From contig NZ_VJZT01000002.1 in NCBI RefSeq assembly GCF_007097245.1, positions 343,714-407,713 on the forward strand: DNA of 64,000 nucleotides, given 5' to 3'. The stretch comes from Flavobacterium restrictum. GTDB lineage: Bacteria; Bacteroidota; Bacteroidia; Flavobacteriales; Flavobacteriaceae. This document shows, one piece after another, positions 51,883 to 60,135 of this stretch; position 1 is the stretch's first letter, and each line of letters begins with the position of its first letter. The position numbers and the translations under genes were made by a program. The notes under the pieces are model-generated. The model saw only the letters and a program-made list of their open reading frames with translations. It had not been told where the DNA came from and made no database searches.

Positions 51883-53889
51883 TTACTCAATCGTAATGGT
51901 TTTATTATCAATTCCAATACCTATAATTTTTAGTGATTTCCATTTTTTTGGCAAAATACCTTTATTATATTTTAATCCAAAATCCGTTTGCTCAACACCA
52001 CCAAAACCGTAAATAACGGCCTGTAACATTGCTCCAGCTCCAGTAGCAAAATAAGGATTATTGCTATTTGCCGATTCCGAAAAAACACCAAAAGGCGGAC
52101 GACTATTAGGCAAATACGATTTTACAAAATACGCATACGCTTTATCGCTGTTGCCCATTCGAGCATACAAAACAGATAACACACCTGAAGCCATTGCAGG
52201 CCCGTCTTTTTTGTCAATTTTTTCGGTGTAATAATCCAAATCTTTTTCGATTTGAGCTTTGTCCGTAATAATATGCAACGGATAGGCTAATAAATTGACA
52301 TCAGCTTGCTTGATTGTTTGCCCATCATAGCCTTTGTAATTTTGAGTTATGCCATTTTTGGTATGAATAACTAATTTTTCGGAAACGGCAATCCATTTGG
52401 GATCAATTGGTTCGTTTAGAATTGTTGCTGCTTTGATGGTGTTTTTCAAGGCCTCCTTTGCTGACGCATTGGTAAAAGCATTATCATCCACATGTTGCGC
52501 ATACTCATCGGCTCCCACAACATTTAGAATAGAAAAACTTTCATCGTCATTTTTCACCACACGGCTTACCCAGAAATCCGCCGTTTCTTTCAGTACTTTA
52601 TACTCACTTTTTAACCACGCTTTATCTTGAGTTAATGCGTAATAATTCCAAAAAGCTATCGATACATCGGCTGTAATATGCTGTTCAAAAATCCCTGTCA
52701 AAGCCCAAGTAGGTGTTGCTTCCTCCCCTGTATCATCGGATTCCCAGGGAAACATAGCTCCTTTGTACCCGTAAATGGTCGCTTTTTGCTTGGCTTTATT
52801 CAAACGATCCGAGCGGTAATCGAGACACGATTTGGCCATATCAGGTTGCAAGACCAGAAGTGTTGGCACCATCCAAAGCTCACTATCCCAAAAAATATGT
52901 CCATTGTAACCTTGCGATGACAATCCCATAGGCGCAATACTTTGTCTTGTTTCTGGTCTAATGTAGGAATACAAATTATACAACGCAAAACGAACCCGCT
53001 GTTGCGCATCAAGATCACCTTCGATTTGAATATCACCGGTGTTCCATAGTTCCGCCCAAGCTTGTTTGTGACGATTGACTAAATTATCGATTCCTTGTTG
53101 CAAAGCATAAATAGGTTGCCTTTCGGATTCGTTCAAAGGATCTGTAATATCTTTTGAGGTGCAAATTCCTCCAGCTATTGCAAAACGGTATTTTTGCCCT
53201 TTCATTAATTTTTTTGTAAAACCAACTTCACTACCTGTTTGTTTCAAAGCTTCATTTTGCCCATCAAAAAGGAAAGTAGTCGATGCCGAAATCGTATATT
53301 TCCCCGTTAAGGTTTTGGCAGTTGTCCCAAAAACGGGCATCATGTATTGGTTATCCTTCAATACTCGAAACTGACTTTTAGCCTCTTTCAACTCACTAGG
53401 AACAATCATATAATTATTAGCAACTATTTCAATATCCGCAAGTGGGGTGATTTCTACAATTGCCATCGCCGAGTAGGGAACCGCTCGATTTGCCAAAATC
53501 GTATAATTAATTGAAGCTGATTTGTTGAATGAAAACGAAGTGGTACTCATCCCCTCTTTCATAGAAATCACTTGACTCCAATTTGTAATATTGTCCGATT
53601 TTATTTCTTGACCATTAATACTCAAATGCAGATTTAAAAACTCGATACCGCGCACAATGCGACTAATTCCGTTTTCGGGGCTGCCGTCATAAACGCCATT
53701 TAGGATAATTTCTTTTGTTTTTAATGGCGTATCATCCGTTACAATCCCAATTTGACCGTTCGCCATCGCCACACCAAAATAATTCTCCCTAGAATTAGCA
53801 ACCAAATGCCATTCATCTGATTTTGCTTGTCCAAAAACAATTGGCCCCGCCAAAAGCAACATTAACAATACTTTAAAATTTGAAATCAT
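51883..53889 (-). CDS. Secreted GH65-family glycoside hydrolase
   Basis: About 668 residues. I chose the ATG at 53889 because the ORF start at 53916 lies inside the predicted -7 element; 53889 also opens a proper signal peptide (MISNFKVLLMLLLAGPIVFGQ). The GH65 general-acid block is NVVGADEYAQHVDDNAFTN, with the Glu near residue 462. A glutamate in the C-terminal GVFSESANSNNPYFATGAGAML (near 605) could be the base used by hydrolases in place of phosphate. The signal peptide also argues for hydrolysis rather than phosphorolysis. F. johnsoniae has a GH65 kojibiose hydrolase (FjGH65A) of this kind; trehalose or other alpha-glucosides are alternatives. Divergent from GH32, sharing the operator pair. 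Confidence 0.88.
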   Translation of the reverse strand: MISNFKVLLMLLLAGPIVFGQAKSDEWHLVANSRENYFGVAMANGQIGIVTDDTPLKTKEIILNGVYDGSPENGISRIVRGIEFLNLHLSINGQEIKSDNITNWSQVISMKEGMSTTSFSFNKSASINYTILANRAVPYSAMAIVEITPLADIEIVANNYMIVPSELKEAKSQFRVLKDNQYMMPVFGTTAKTLTGKYTISASTTFLFDGQNEALKQTGSEVGFTKKLMKGQKYRFAIAGGICTSKDITDPLNESERQPIYALQQGIDNLVNRHKQAWAELWNTGDIQIEGDLDAQQRVRFALYNLYSYIRPETRQSIAPMGLSSQGYNGHIFWDSELWMVPTLLVLQPDMAKSCLDYRSDRLNKAKQKATIYGYKGAMFPWESDDTGEEATPTWALTGIFEQHITADVSIAFWNYYALTQDKAWLKSEYKVLKETADFWVSRVVKNDDESFSILNVVGADEYAQHVDDNAFTNASAKEALKNTIKAATILNEPIDPKWIAVSEKLVIHTKNGITQNYKGYDGQTIKQADVNLLAYPLHIITDKAQIEKDLDYYTEKIDKKDGPAMASGVLSVLYARMGNSDKAYAYFVKSYLPNSRPPFGVFSESANSNNPYFATGAGAMLQAVIYGFGGVEQTDFGLKYNKGILPKKWKSLKIIGIGIDNKTITIE

Positions 53890-53913
53890 GATTTTTGTTT
53901 TAAAAATAGTTTT

Positions 53914-53921
53914 CAAACTTA
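53914..53921 (-). promoter_or_regulatory. Predicted -7 element for GH65
   Basis: Minus strand TAAGTTTG matches TAnnTTTG exactly, 24 nt from the ATG at 53889. A TTTT run about 17 nt upstream may act as -33. The near operator centre is 62.5 bp away, about two helical turns farther than at the other promoters. Confidence 0.5.
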
Positions 53922-53976
53922 AATTATTTATTCCTTAAAAACGGACTATTTAGAACAAGACCTCTATATTTAGCAC

Positions 53977-54010
53977 CGATAACGTTTTCGGAGTTTCGAA
54001 AACGATTTCG
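53977..54010. promoter_or_regulatory. Paired LacI-type operators between GH65 and GH32
   Basis: CGATAACGTTTTCG (53977-53990) and CGAAAACGATTTCG (53997-54010) each differ from the palindrome CGAAAACGTTTTCG at one base. Centres are 20 bp apart. They lie between two divergent genes and can serve both. Confidence 0.8.
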
Positions 54011-54044
54011 TTTTCTGAATTCTTAAAATTTCCTTAATATATTC

Positions 54045-54052
54045 TATTTTTA
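54045..54052 (+). promoter_or_regulatory. Candidate -7 element for the GH32 operon
   Basis: TATTTTTA fits TAnnTTTG except for the last base, 27 nt before the GTG start. No -33 TTTG is present. The nearer operator centre is 41.5 bp upstream, as at the SLC45 operon. Confidence 0.3.
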
Positions 54053-54079
54053 TAGTTCTAACAATCAAAACTATATTGC

Positions 54080-55675
54080 GTGAAAGTGTTTCAAAACAAA
54101 TTAATACTACTTCTTTACCTCGGAATCACAATCGTCTTTTTTTCCTGTAAAAAAGAAGAAAACGCCACCATTACTATTCCATCAAAAGGAGCTTTAGTTC
54201 CCAATTCGGCTTCACTTTATCAAGAACCGTTTCGACCACAATTTCATTTCACACCCCAAAAAAACTGGATGAATGACCCAAACGGAATGTTATATTACAA
54301 AGGAATTTACCATTTATTTTACCAATATTTTCCGGGAGCTACCGTTTGGGGCCCTATGCACTGGGGACATGCCACTAGTACGGATTTAATACATTGGAAA
54401 CACCAAAAAATAGCGTTGTATCCCGATAAATTAGGACTCATTTTCTCTGGAAGTGCGGTCATGGACAGTAGTAATTCTTCCGGGTTAGGCACTACGGCAA
54501 ATCTGCCCATGATTGCAATTTTTACCTACCACAACCTCGAAATCGAAAAGGCCAAAGGCATAAAAATGCAGTCCCAAGGTTTGGCTTACAGCCTAGACGA
54601 AGGAACTACTTGGACAAAATACACCCAAAATCCAATAATTGCCAACCCAAACCTGAAAGATTTTAGAGATCCAAAAGTCTTTTGGAATCCCGAAACAAAG
54701 CTTTGGAATTTGGTTTTGGTAGCTGGAGATCATGCACAATTTTATAATTCTACCAACTTACTCAACTGGAAACTTACGGGCGAATTTGGCAAAAAGAATG
54801 GTGCCCATGGTGGCGTTTGGGAATGTCCGGATCTTTTTAAATTAAAAGTAGCCAACTCAACCCAAGAAAAATGGGTTTTGCTCATTAGCATCAATCCTGG
54901 CGCACCCAATGGTGGTTCAGGAACGCAATATTTCATAGGTGATTATGACGGTAAAACTTTTACTACAACCCAAAAAGAAACCCGATGGATTGACTATGGC
55001 ACCGATAATTATGCGGGTGTAACTTACAACAATGCCCCTGACAACAAACGCATTTTTGTGGGCTGGATGAGCAATTGGAGCTATGCCATAAAAACACCAA
55101 CCAAAAACTGGAGAAGCGCTATGACACTGCCACGAGAGCTCTCATTAGAAAAAATAAATGGGCATTTTATTTTGAAAAACACGCCTATTCCAGCTATAAA
55201 AAATCAATTTCAAGTTGCTTTTTCTAAAAATTCCTTACCGATAAAAGCCAACCAAAAAATAACTTTTGAATACCAAAATTTCAACCAATCTCAAATCCAG
55301 TTTAATGCCGAAGCAAAAAAATTAAAATTGGTTTATTCGAATGCTGCATCGGATTCGTTGGTTTTAAATTACGATACAACTTCAAAGGTATTTTCAATCG
55401 ATAGAACGCATTCAGGAATGACCACTTTCGAAAAAAGTTTTGGAGAAAAAGTCCATACCACTCCTATTTCGGGGCGAAACAGTACAAATTGTAACTATCA
55501 AATAATTTTGGACTGGTCGTCAATCGAAATTTGCTTGGATGGTGGTTTGTATAGTTTTACCGAACAAATTTTTCCAAAACAACCCTACACGAAACTAACC
55601 CTCTCTTCAGATGAAAATATAGCACTCAAAGATTTTAAAATCAATGCTATAAAAGGAATCTGGGACAAAAAATAA
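54080..55675 (+). CDS. GH32-family lipoprotein (levanase/invertase-type beta-fructosidase)
   Basis: 531 residues, GTG start, lipoprotein signal ending FFSC (about residue 23). GH32 motifs are in order: WMNDPNG with nucleophile Asp66, the substrate-binding FSGSA, FRDP with the stabilising Asp near 197, and WECPDLF with acid/base Glu near 247. The five-bladed propeller is followed by a C-terminal beta-sandwich. It releases fructose from sucrose, levan or inulin; which one cannot be read here. As a lipoprotein it acts in the periplasm or at the outer membrane. It heads an operon with a sugar porter and a PfkB kinase, a complete route for released fructose. Confidence 0.95.
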   Translation: MKVFQNKLILLLYLGITIVFFSCKKEENATITIPSKGALVPNSASLYQEPFRPQFHFTPQKNWMNDPNGMLYYKGIYHLFYQYFPGATVWGPMHWGHATSTDLIHWKHQKIALYPDKLGLIFSGSAVMDSSNSSGLGTTANLPMIAIFTYHNLEIEKAKGIKMQSQGLAYSLDEGTTWTKYTQNPIIANPNLKDFRDPKVFWNPETKLWNLVLVAGDHAQFYNSTNLLNWKLTGEFGKKNGAHGGVWECPDLFKLKVANSTQEKWVLLISINPGAPNGGSGTQYFIGDYDGKTFTTTQKETRWIDYGTDNYAGVTYNNAPDNKRIFVGWMSNWSYAIKTPTKNWRSAMTLPRELSLEKINGHFILKNTPIPAIKNQFQVAFSKNSLPIKANQKITFEYQNFNQSQIQFNAEAKKLKLVYSNAASDSLVLNYDTTSKVFSIDRTHSGMTTFEKSFGEKVHTTPISGRNSTNCNYQIILDWSSIEICLDGGLYSFTEQIFPKQPYTKLTLSSDENIALKDFKINAIKGIWDKK

Positions 55676-55713
55676 GCTTTAACAAAAACAACCAAACCAA
55701 ATAACCAAAAAAA

Positions 55714-57042
55714 ATGAATAACGTTAGAAATTGGTCTCTTACCGTAGCTGTTGCGGGATTTTTATTCGGATTTGACACAGTTGTCATATCGGGTGCCAAC
55801 TTACCCATCAAGGAATTATGGCACACAACACCCTTGTTCCACGGGCTTTTTATCATGTCAATGGCATTATGGGGTACCGTTTTGGGTTCCTTACTCGGTG
55901 GCATTCCTTGTGACAAATGGGGACGCAAGAAAACGTTGTTCTGGATTGGGATTCTATTTTTAATATCCGCTTTGGGCTCCGCATTGGCACCTAATCCGTA
56001 CGTTTTTTCGTTTTTTAGATTCATTGGTGGTATTGGAGTTGGAGCCTCATCGGTAGCGGCACCCATATATATTTCGGAAATTTCAACACCTGCTAACAGA
56101 GGTAAATTGGGTACTTTGTTTCAATTCAATATTGTTTTCGGAATCCTGATTGCCTTTTTCTCCAATTATTTATTTGAAGGCATTGGAGGTGCCAACGACT
56201 GGCGATGGATGATAGGCATTGTAGCAATTCCAGCATTAATTTACAGTATAATCGTCATGCAAATCCCAGACAGTCCGCGCTGGTTAATTCTTAAAAAAAG
56301 AGATGATGCTGCTGGAATGCAAGTACTTGAAATGATTTACAGCAAAAAAGAAGCTTTAGAAAATTTTAATGAAATCAAAAAAGATGTAGTAGCAACAACT
56401 GTAAAAGAAACTATTTTTTCAAAAAAATACCAATTACCAGTTATATTAGCGTTTTTATTGGCCTTTTTCAACCAACTTTCGGGAATTAATTTCATTTTGT
56501 ATTATGCTCCCGAAATTTTAGAAATGGCAGGATTGGGTTCCAAAGAGTCTTTATTGAATTCGATTTTAATTGGGGTTACCAATCTCGTTTTTACCCTTGC
56601 AGGAATGCGATTAATTGATGTTTTAGGGCGTAAACAATTGATGCTCATTGGCTCCATTGGTTATATTTTGAGTTTAGGAATGGTGGCTTTGGCTTTTCAC
56701 AATAATTTAGGTTCCATTGTATTAATGGTGTCGATAATGGTTTTTATTGCCTCGCATGCCATTGGACAAGGAGCTGTAATTTGGGTTTTTATTTCGGAAA
56801 TATTTCCAAATAATGTTCGTGCCAATGGGCAATCCTTTGGAACGGGAATTCACTGGATTTTTGCGGCATTAATCACTTTGGCTGGCCCAGTTGTGATTGA
56901 CATTTTTAAAGAAAATCCGTGGCCAATATTTGCTTTCTTTGCTTTTATGATGGTATTGCAATTGCTATTTGTATTATTTATGATGCCAGAAACCAAAGGA
57001 TTATCGCTAGAAGAATTAGAACATAAAATGCTTAAAAAATGA
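55714..57042 (+). CDS. Sugar porter (MFS, XylE/GLUT-type)
   Basis: 442 residues, 12 helices. Sugar-porter signatures are GFLFGFDTVVISGANLP in helix 1, CDKWGRKK between helices 2 and 3, IPDSPRWLILKKR after helix 6, QLSGINFILYYAPEI in helix 7 and a PETKGLSLEELE tail. It imports a monosaccharide, most likely the fructose freed by the GH32 encoded 38 nt upstream, probably with protons. The ATG at 55714 fits the normal start of the family. Its end overlaps the next kinase start (ATGA). Confidence 0.93.
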   Translation: MNNVRNWSLTVAVAGFLFGFDTVVISGANLPIKELWHTTPLFHGLFIMSMALWGTVLGSLLGGIPCDKWGRKKTLFWIGILFLISALGSALAPNPYVFSFFRFIGGIGVGASSVAAPIYISEISTPANRGKLGTLFQFNIVFGILIAFFSNYLFEGIGGANDWRWMIGIVAIPALIYSIIVMQIPDSPRWLILKKRDDAAGMQVLEMIYSKKEALENFNEIKKDVVATTVKETIFSKKYQLPVILAFLLAFFNQLSGINFILYYAPEILEMAGLGSKESLLNSILIGVTNLVFTLAGMRLIDVLGRKQLMLIGSIGYILSLGMVALAFHNNLGSIVLMVSIMVFIASHAIGQGAVIWVFISEIFPNNVRANGQSFGTGIHWIFAALITLAGPVVIDIFKENPWPIFAFFAFMMVLQLLFVLFMMPETKGLSLEELEHKMLKK

Positions 57043-57938
57043 GTTCAACAACAAAAACCGCAACAGTAGTATGCTTTGGAGAAGTATTATTTGATGTTTT
57101 TCCATCACACCAAAAAATTGGCGGAGCACCCCTAAATGTTGGGCTACGCCTATCATCACTCGGCTTAAAGGTACAAATCATTAGCCGAGTTGGGAACGAC
57201 GCCCTGGGAAACGAGTTGCTAGAATATGTCGCCCAAAACGGTGTTGATACCGCAGCCATACAACTAGACGAAACGCATTCAACTGGAGAAGTTATGGTGC
57301 TGTTAAACGACAAAGGTTCCGCTTCCTACACCATCAATTATCCCGTAGCTTGGGACAAAATTGTTTGCAATCCTGAAAATGAAATTACCGTAAAACAGGC
57401 GGATGCATTTGTGTTTGGTAGTTTGGTTTGTAGGGATACTGTTTCCCATGACGCCTTGTTTGAATTGATTAATTATGCCAAATACAAGATATTTGATGTG
57501 AATTTGAGAGCCCCATTTTACTCCAAAGAACTACTAATTAGCCTAATGATGCAATCTGATTTTATAAAATTCAATGATGACGAATTATATGAAATAAGTG
57601 CCTTTATGAACTCGCCCTACAACTCACTGGAACAAAACATTCTTTTTATAGCAGCACAAACCAATACCAAGCATATATGTGTAACCAAGGGAAGTCACGG
57701 CGCCGTTTTATACTATGACGAAAAACTCTATTACAACAGCGGTTACAAAATTACAGTTGCAGATACCGTAGGGGCTGGCGACTCTTTTTTGGCAGGATTA
57801 TTAAGCAAGTTACTCACCCAAAACGACCCTCAAAGTGCCATCGATTTTGCTTGTGCTCTGGGCGGACTTGTGGCGCAAAACGAAGGTGCCAATCCCAAAA
57901 TAACCAACCAAGAGATAAAAGAATTTATGAATCTATAA
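57039..57938 (+). CDS. PfkB-family carbohydrate kinase, probable fructokinase
   Basis: 299 residues. The N-terminus VVCFGEVLFDVFP, sugar-binding IGGAPLNVGLRLSSLG and the catalytic DTVGAGDSFLAGLLSKLL (base Asp within GAGD) mark a PfkB/ribokinase-family sugar kinase. With GH32 and a sugar porter in the same operon, fructose to fructose-6-phosphate is the obvious reaction. Cytosolic. It overlaps the porter gene by 4 nt. It is only distantly similar to the other PfkB kinase at 29334-30272, so the two were probably recruited separately. Confidence 0.9.
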   Translation: MSSTTKTATVVCFGEVLFDVFPSHQKIGGAPLNVGLRLSSLGLKVQIISRVGNDALGNELLEYVAQNGVDTAAIQLDETHSTGEVMVLLNDKGSASYTINYPVAWDKIVCNPENEITVKQADAFVFGSLVCRDTVSHDALFELINYAKYKIFDVNLRAPFYSKELLISLMMQSDFIKFNDDELYEISAFMNSPYNSLEQNILFIAAQTNTKHICVTKGSHGAVLYYDEKLYYNSGYKITVADTVGAGDSFLAGLLSKLLTQNDPQSAIDFACALGGLVAQNEGANPKITNQEIKEFMNL

Positions 57939-58027
57939 TTTTTTTTTCGAAAAAACAAAATGATTCTTCGCCTAAAACAGTGGAATTTTAAGAAGGCATT
58001 TGTTTCAGGTATCAAAAGAATCTGCTG

Positions 58028-58073
58028 AATCTGCTAAATCTGCGTGAAAAATGGAACGCAGATTTTGCAGATT
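58028..58073. repeat. Imperfect inverted repeat of the AATCTGC type
   Basis: AATCTGCTAAATCTGCGT (58028-58045) is complementary, with one mismatch, to 58056-58073 over a 10-nt loop. A further ATCTGCTG unit precedes it, so the arm is itself a short tandem repeat. Similar AATCTGCG-rich elements recur between genes in many Bacteroidota, from memory; copies elsewhere in this genome cannot be checked here. Confidence 0.65.
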
Positions 58074-58175
58074 TATCAAATGAGTTGGTTATCGAAATTT
58101 GATTTTCCACTAGTTATGGCGAAGAGCCAATAAAATCAAATGGATGTTAAAAAAAACATTCTCTTTGATAAAATA

Positions 58176-58213
58176 CCATAGTAAAAGCAACATCCAACAG
58201 GCTTTTACTATGG
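58176..58213 (+). terminator. Hairpin, probable terminator of the GH32-porter-kinase operon
   Basis: CCATAGTAAAAGC (58176-58188) and its exact complement (58201-58213) flank a 12-nt loop, followed by ATTTTTAG. It lies 275 nt past the kinase stop and 37 nt before the SusR-like ATG, so a regulatory role for the latter is also possible. Confidence 0.55.
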
Positions 58214-58249
58214 ATTTTTAGTTATTTAAACCCGTTACTTTTCATTGCA

Positions 58250-59899
58250 ATGAATAAATTTTTGTCCTTACTAGCACTATTACTATTCCCGATTTTTGTC
58301 GTTGGGCAAACTAGTTTTGACGCTTTATTGCAGGAATTAGACCAGACTGTAAGCGATTACCACCAGTTTTTAGAGCAGAAAGAAACCAAAATTGGAAAAC
58401 TAAAAAAACATTTAAACCAATCCAATACTGATGCGCAAAGCTATCATTTGTATGGCAATTTGTACAGCGAATACAAAGCCTACCAGTCAGACTCCGCATT
58501 AGTCTACGCCCGAAAAGAAGTAGCCATAGCGAACAAAATAAATGATTTTGAAAAAACAAATGAAGCAAAGCTAAATTATGCCTCCATAATGGGAACTTTA
58601 GGGATGTATAAAGAAGCAATTGACATTCTTGATGGAGTAAAAATAGAAACCTCACCCAATTTAAAAGGCGCTTACCTCTGGACACATCGAATTATTTATG
58701 GCGCGCTTTCGGATTATACCACCTCCATTCAGGAAAAAAACAAATACCTCGTTTTGACAAAAAAATACCGAGATTCGTCTTTGTTATATTATCCCAAAAA
58801 CGCGCCTCAAATCACTATCGTCAAAGCCGAAAAAAGTATTGATTTAGGTAATTATGACCAAACATTAAAGCTACTACTGCCCTACTTTCCTAGCATTGCG
58901 ACTAACAATCCAGATAGAGCCGTTATCGCCTATATTATTTCGGAGGTGTATCATTTGAAAAAAAACAGCAGCGCGGAAGAAAAATGGCTGGCTATCTCGG
59001 CAATATCCGATTTGCAATTGGTCAAAAAAGAAAATATTTCATTACGAAAATTAGCAATAATTCGCTACAATCAAGGCGATATCGACCGTGCCTATACGTA
59101 CACCAAGCGTTCCCTTGAAGATGCCCTTTTTTGTAGTGCGCGGTTAAGAACTTACGAAATATCCAAAATGTTGCCCATTATAAACGACGCCTACGAGCAT
59201 AAAAACGAAACCAATAGATGGCAGCTTACGGTATTTTTAATCAGCGTAAGTGTCTTATCGTTATTTTTATTGGGCGTTTTGATATTGCTTTTTAAGCAAA
59301 TGAAAAAATTAGGAAAAGCTCAAAAAAGCATTCATTTGGCCAATGCCCAACTTTCTATATTAAACAAAGAGCTCAATGAATTTAATAAAAAACTAAACCA
59401 AAGCAACATTTCACTCGCCGAAACGAATCTTGTTAAAGAAATCTACATTGGTCGCTACATGGATCAATGCTCGGATTATATAGGAAAACTAGAGGAATAC
59501 AGTAGCAAACTAAAAGTCATGGCCACGGCTGGGAAAATGAATGATTTGGTTCATACCGTAAAATCAAATGCTTTTATTGAGGGCGAATTAAAGGAATTTT
59601 ACACTAATTTTGACCAAACGTTTTTAAAACTTTTCCCAAATTTCATTGAAGAATTCACAGCTTTATTAGGTGAAAAAGAAGCCACACAACCCAAAGAAGG
59701 AGAGCTCTTAAATACGGAATTGCGCATTTTTGCACTCATACGGTTAGGAATCAAAGACAGTACAAAAATTGCTGGATTTTTGCGCTATTCTGTTTCTACG
59801 ATTTACAATTATAGGTCGCAACTAAAAAACAAATCGCTTGGTCCACGAGATCAATTTGAAAACAGCGTGATGGCAATAGGCACAGCAAACAAAGAATAA
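58250..59899 (+). CDS. SusR-like DUF6377 membrane-tethered regulator
   Basis: 549 residues. A signal peptide (MNKFLSLLALLLFPIFVVGQ) leads to about 300 periplasmic residues rich in TPR-like helices. One transmembrane helix follows at about 324-347 (VFLISVSVLSLFLLGVLILLF), then a coiled-coil-like stretch and a C-terminal helix-turn-helix at about 487-530 (ELRIFALIRLGIKDSTKIAGFLRYSVSTIYNYRSQLKNKS). This layout matches DUF6377 proteins and SusR, the maltose-sensing activator of the Bacteroides starch system. Two GH13 alpha-glucosidase genes lie directly downstream, as in sus, so it probably senses an alpha-glucan oligosaccharide. The ligand is inferred. Confidence 0.85.
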   Translation: MNKFLSLLALLLFPIFVVGQTSFDALLQELDQTVSDYHQFLEQKETKIGKLKKHLNQSNTDAQSYHLYGNLYSEYKAYQSDSALVYARKEVAIANKINDFEKTNEAKLNYASIMGTLGMYKEAIDILDGVKIETSPNLKGAYLWTHRIIYGALSDYTTSIQEKNKYLVLTKKYRDSSLLYYPKNAPQITIVKAEKSIDLGNYDQTLKLLLPYFPSIATNNPDRAVIAYIISEVYHLKKNSSAEEKWLAISAISDLQLVKKENISLRKLAIIRYNQGDIDRAYTYTKRSLEDALFCSARLRTYEISKMLPIINDAYEHKNETNRWQLTVFLISVSVLSLFLLGVLILLFKQMKKLGKAQKSIHLANAQLSILNKELNEFNKKLNQSNISLAETNLVKEIYIGRYMDQCSDYIGKLEEYSSKLKVMATAGKMNDLVHTVKSNAFIEGELKEFYTNFDQTFLKLFPNFIEEFTALLGEKEATQPKEGELLNTELRIFALIRLGIKDSTKIAGFLRYSVSTIYNYRSQLKNKSLGPRDQFENSVMAIGTANKE

Positions 59900-60065
59900 T
59901 CCCATTTAGTCGTATTTTTGAGTTTTAATTTACCACTTTTTTTGAATAAAAAAAATAGTCATTTAATTGATTTTTAGTATTTTATAAAAAAATAAATTTA
60001 CTTTTTTTAAACAAATAAAATTTAGTGAAGGAAAAGCATCTAATTTTACCAAACGCAATCTCAAG

Positions 60066-60079
60066 TAAGCAATTGCTTA
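60066..60079. promoter_or_regulatory. Palindrome upstream of the first GH13 gene
   Basis: TAAGCAATTGCTTA is a perfect 14-bp palindrome, 57 bp before the ATG. It could be a regulator site but occurs once upstream of a gene here. The remaining 236-bp gap holds no other clear element. Confidence 0.25.
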
Positions 60080-60135
60080 TTTGAATATATCGATTTCGTC
60101 CTAATTTATAAAACCAACAAATTAATCCATTAAAA

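Larger units (their letters stand above)
57939..58249. other. 311-bp intergenic region with two hairpins
   Basis: Holds the AATCTGC-type inverted repeat (58028-58073) and a 13-bp hairpin (58176-58213). A TACTTTTC near the end (58236-58243) is a one-mismatch -7 candidate for the downstream regulator but lies too close to its ATG to be convincing. No ORF of note. Confidence 0.6.

Noticed and set aside
60088..60100. ATCGATTTCG upstream of GH13 copy 1 as a further LacI-type operator
   Set aside because: Only one arm matches the palindrome, and there is no second copy 20 bp away.
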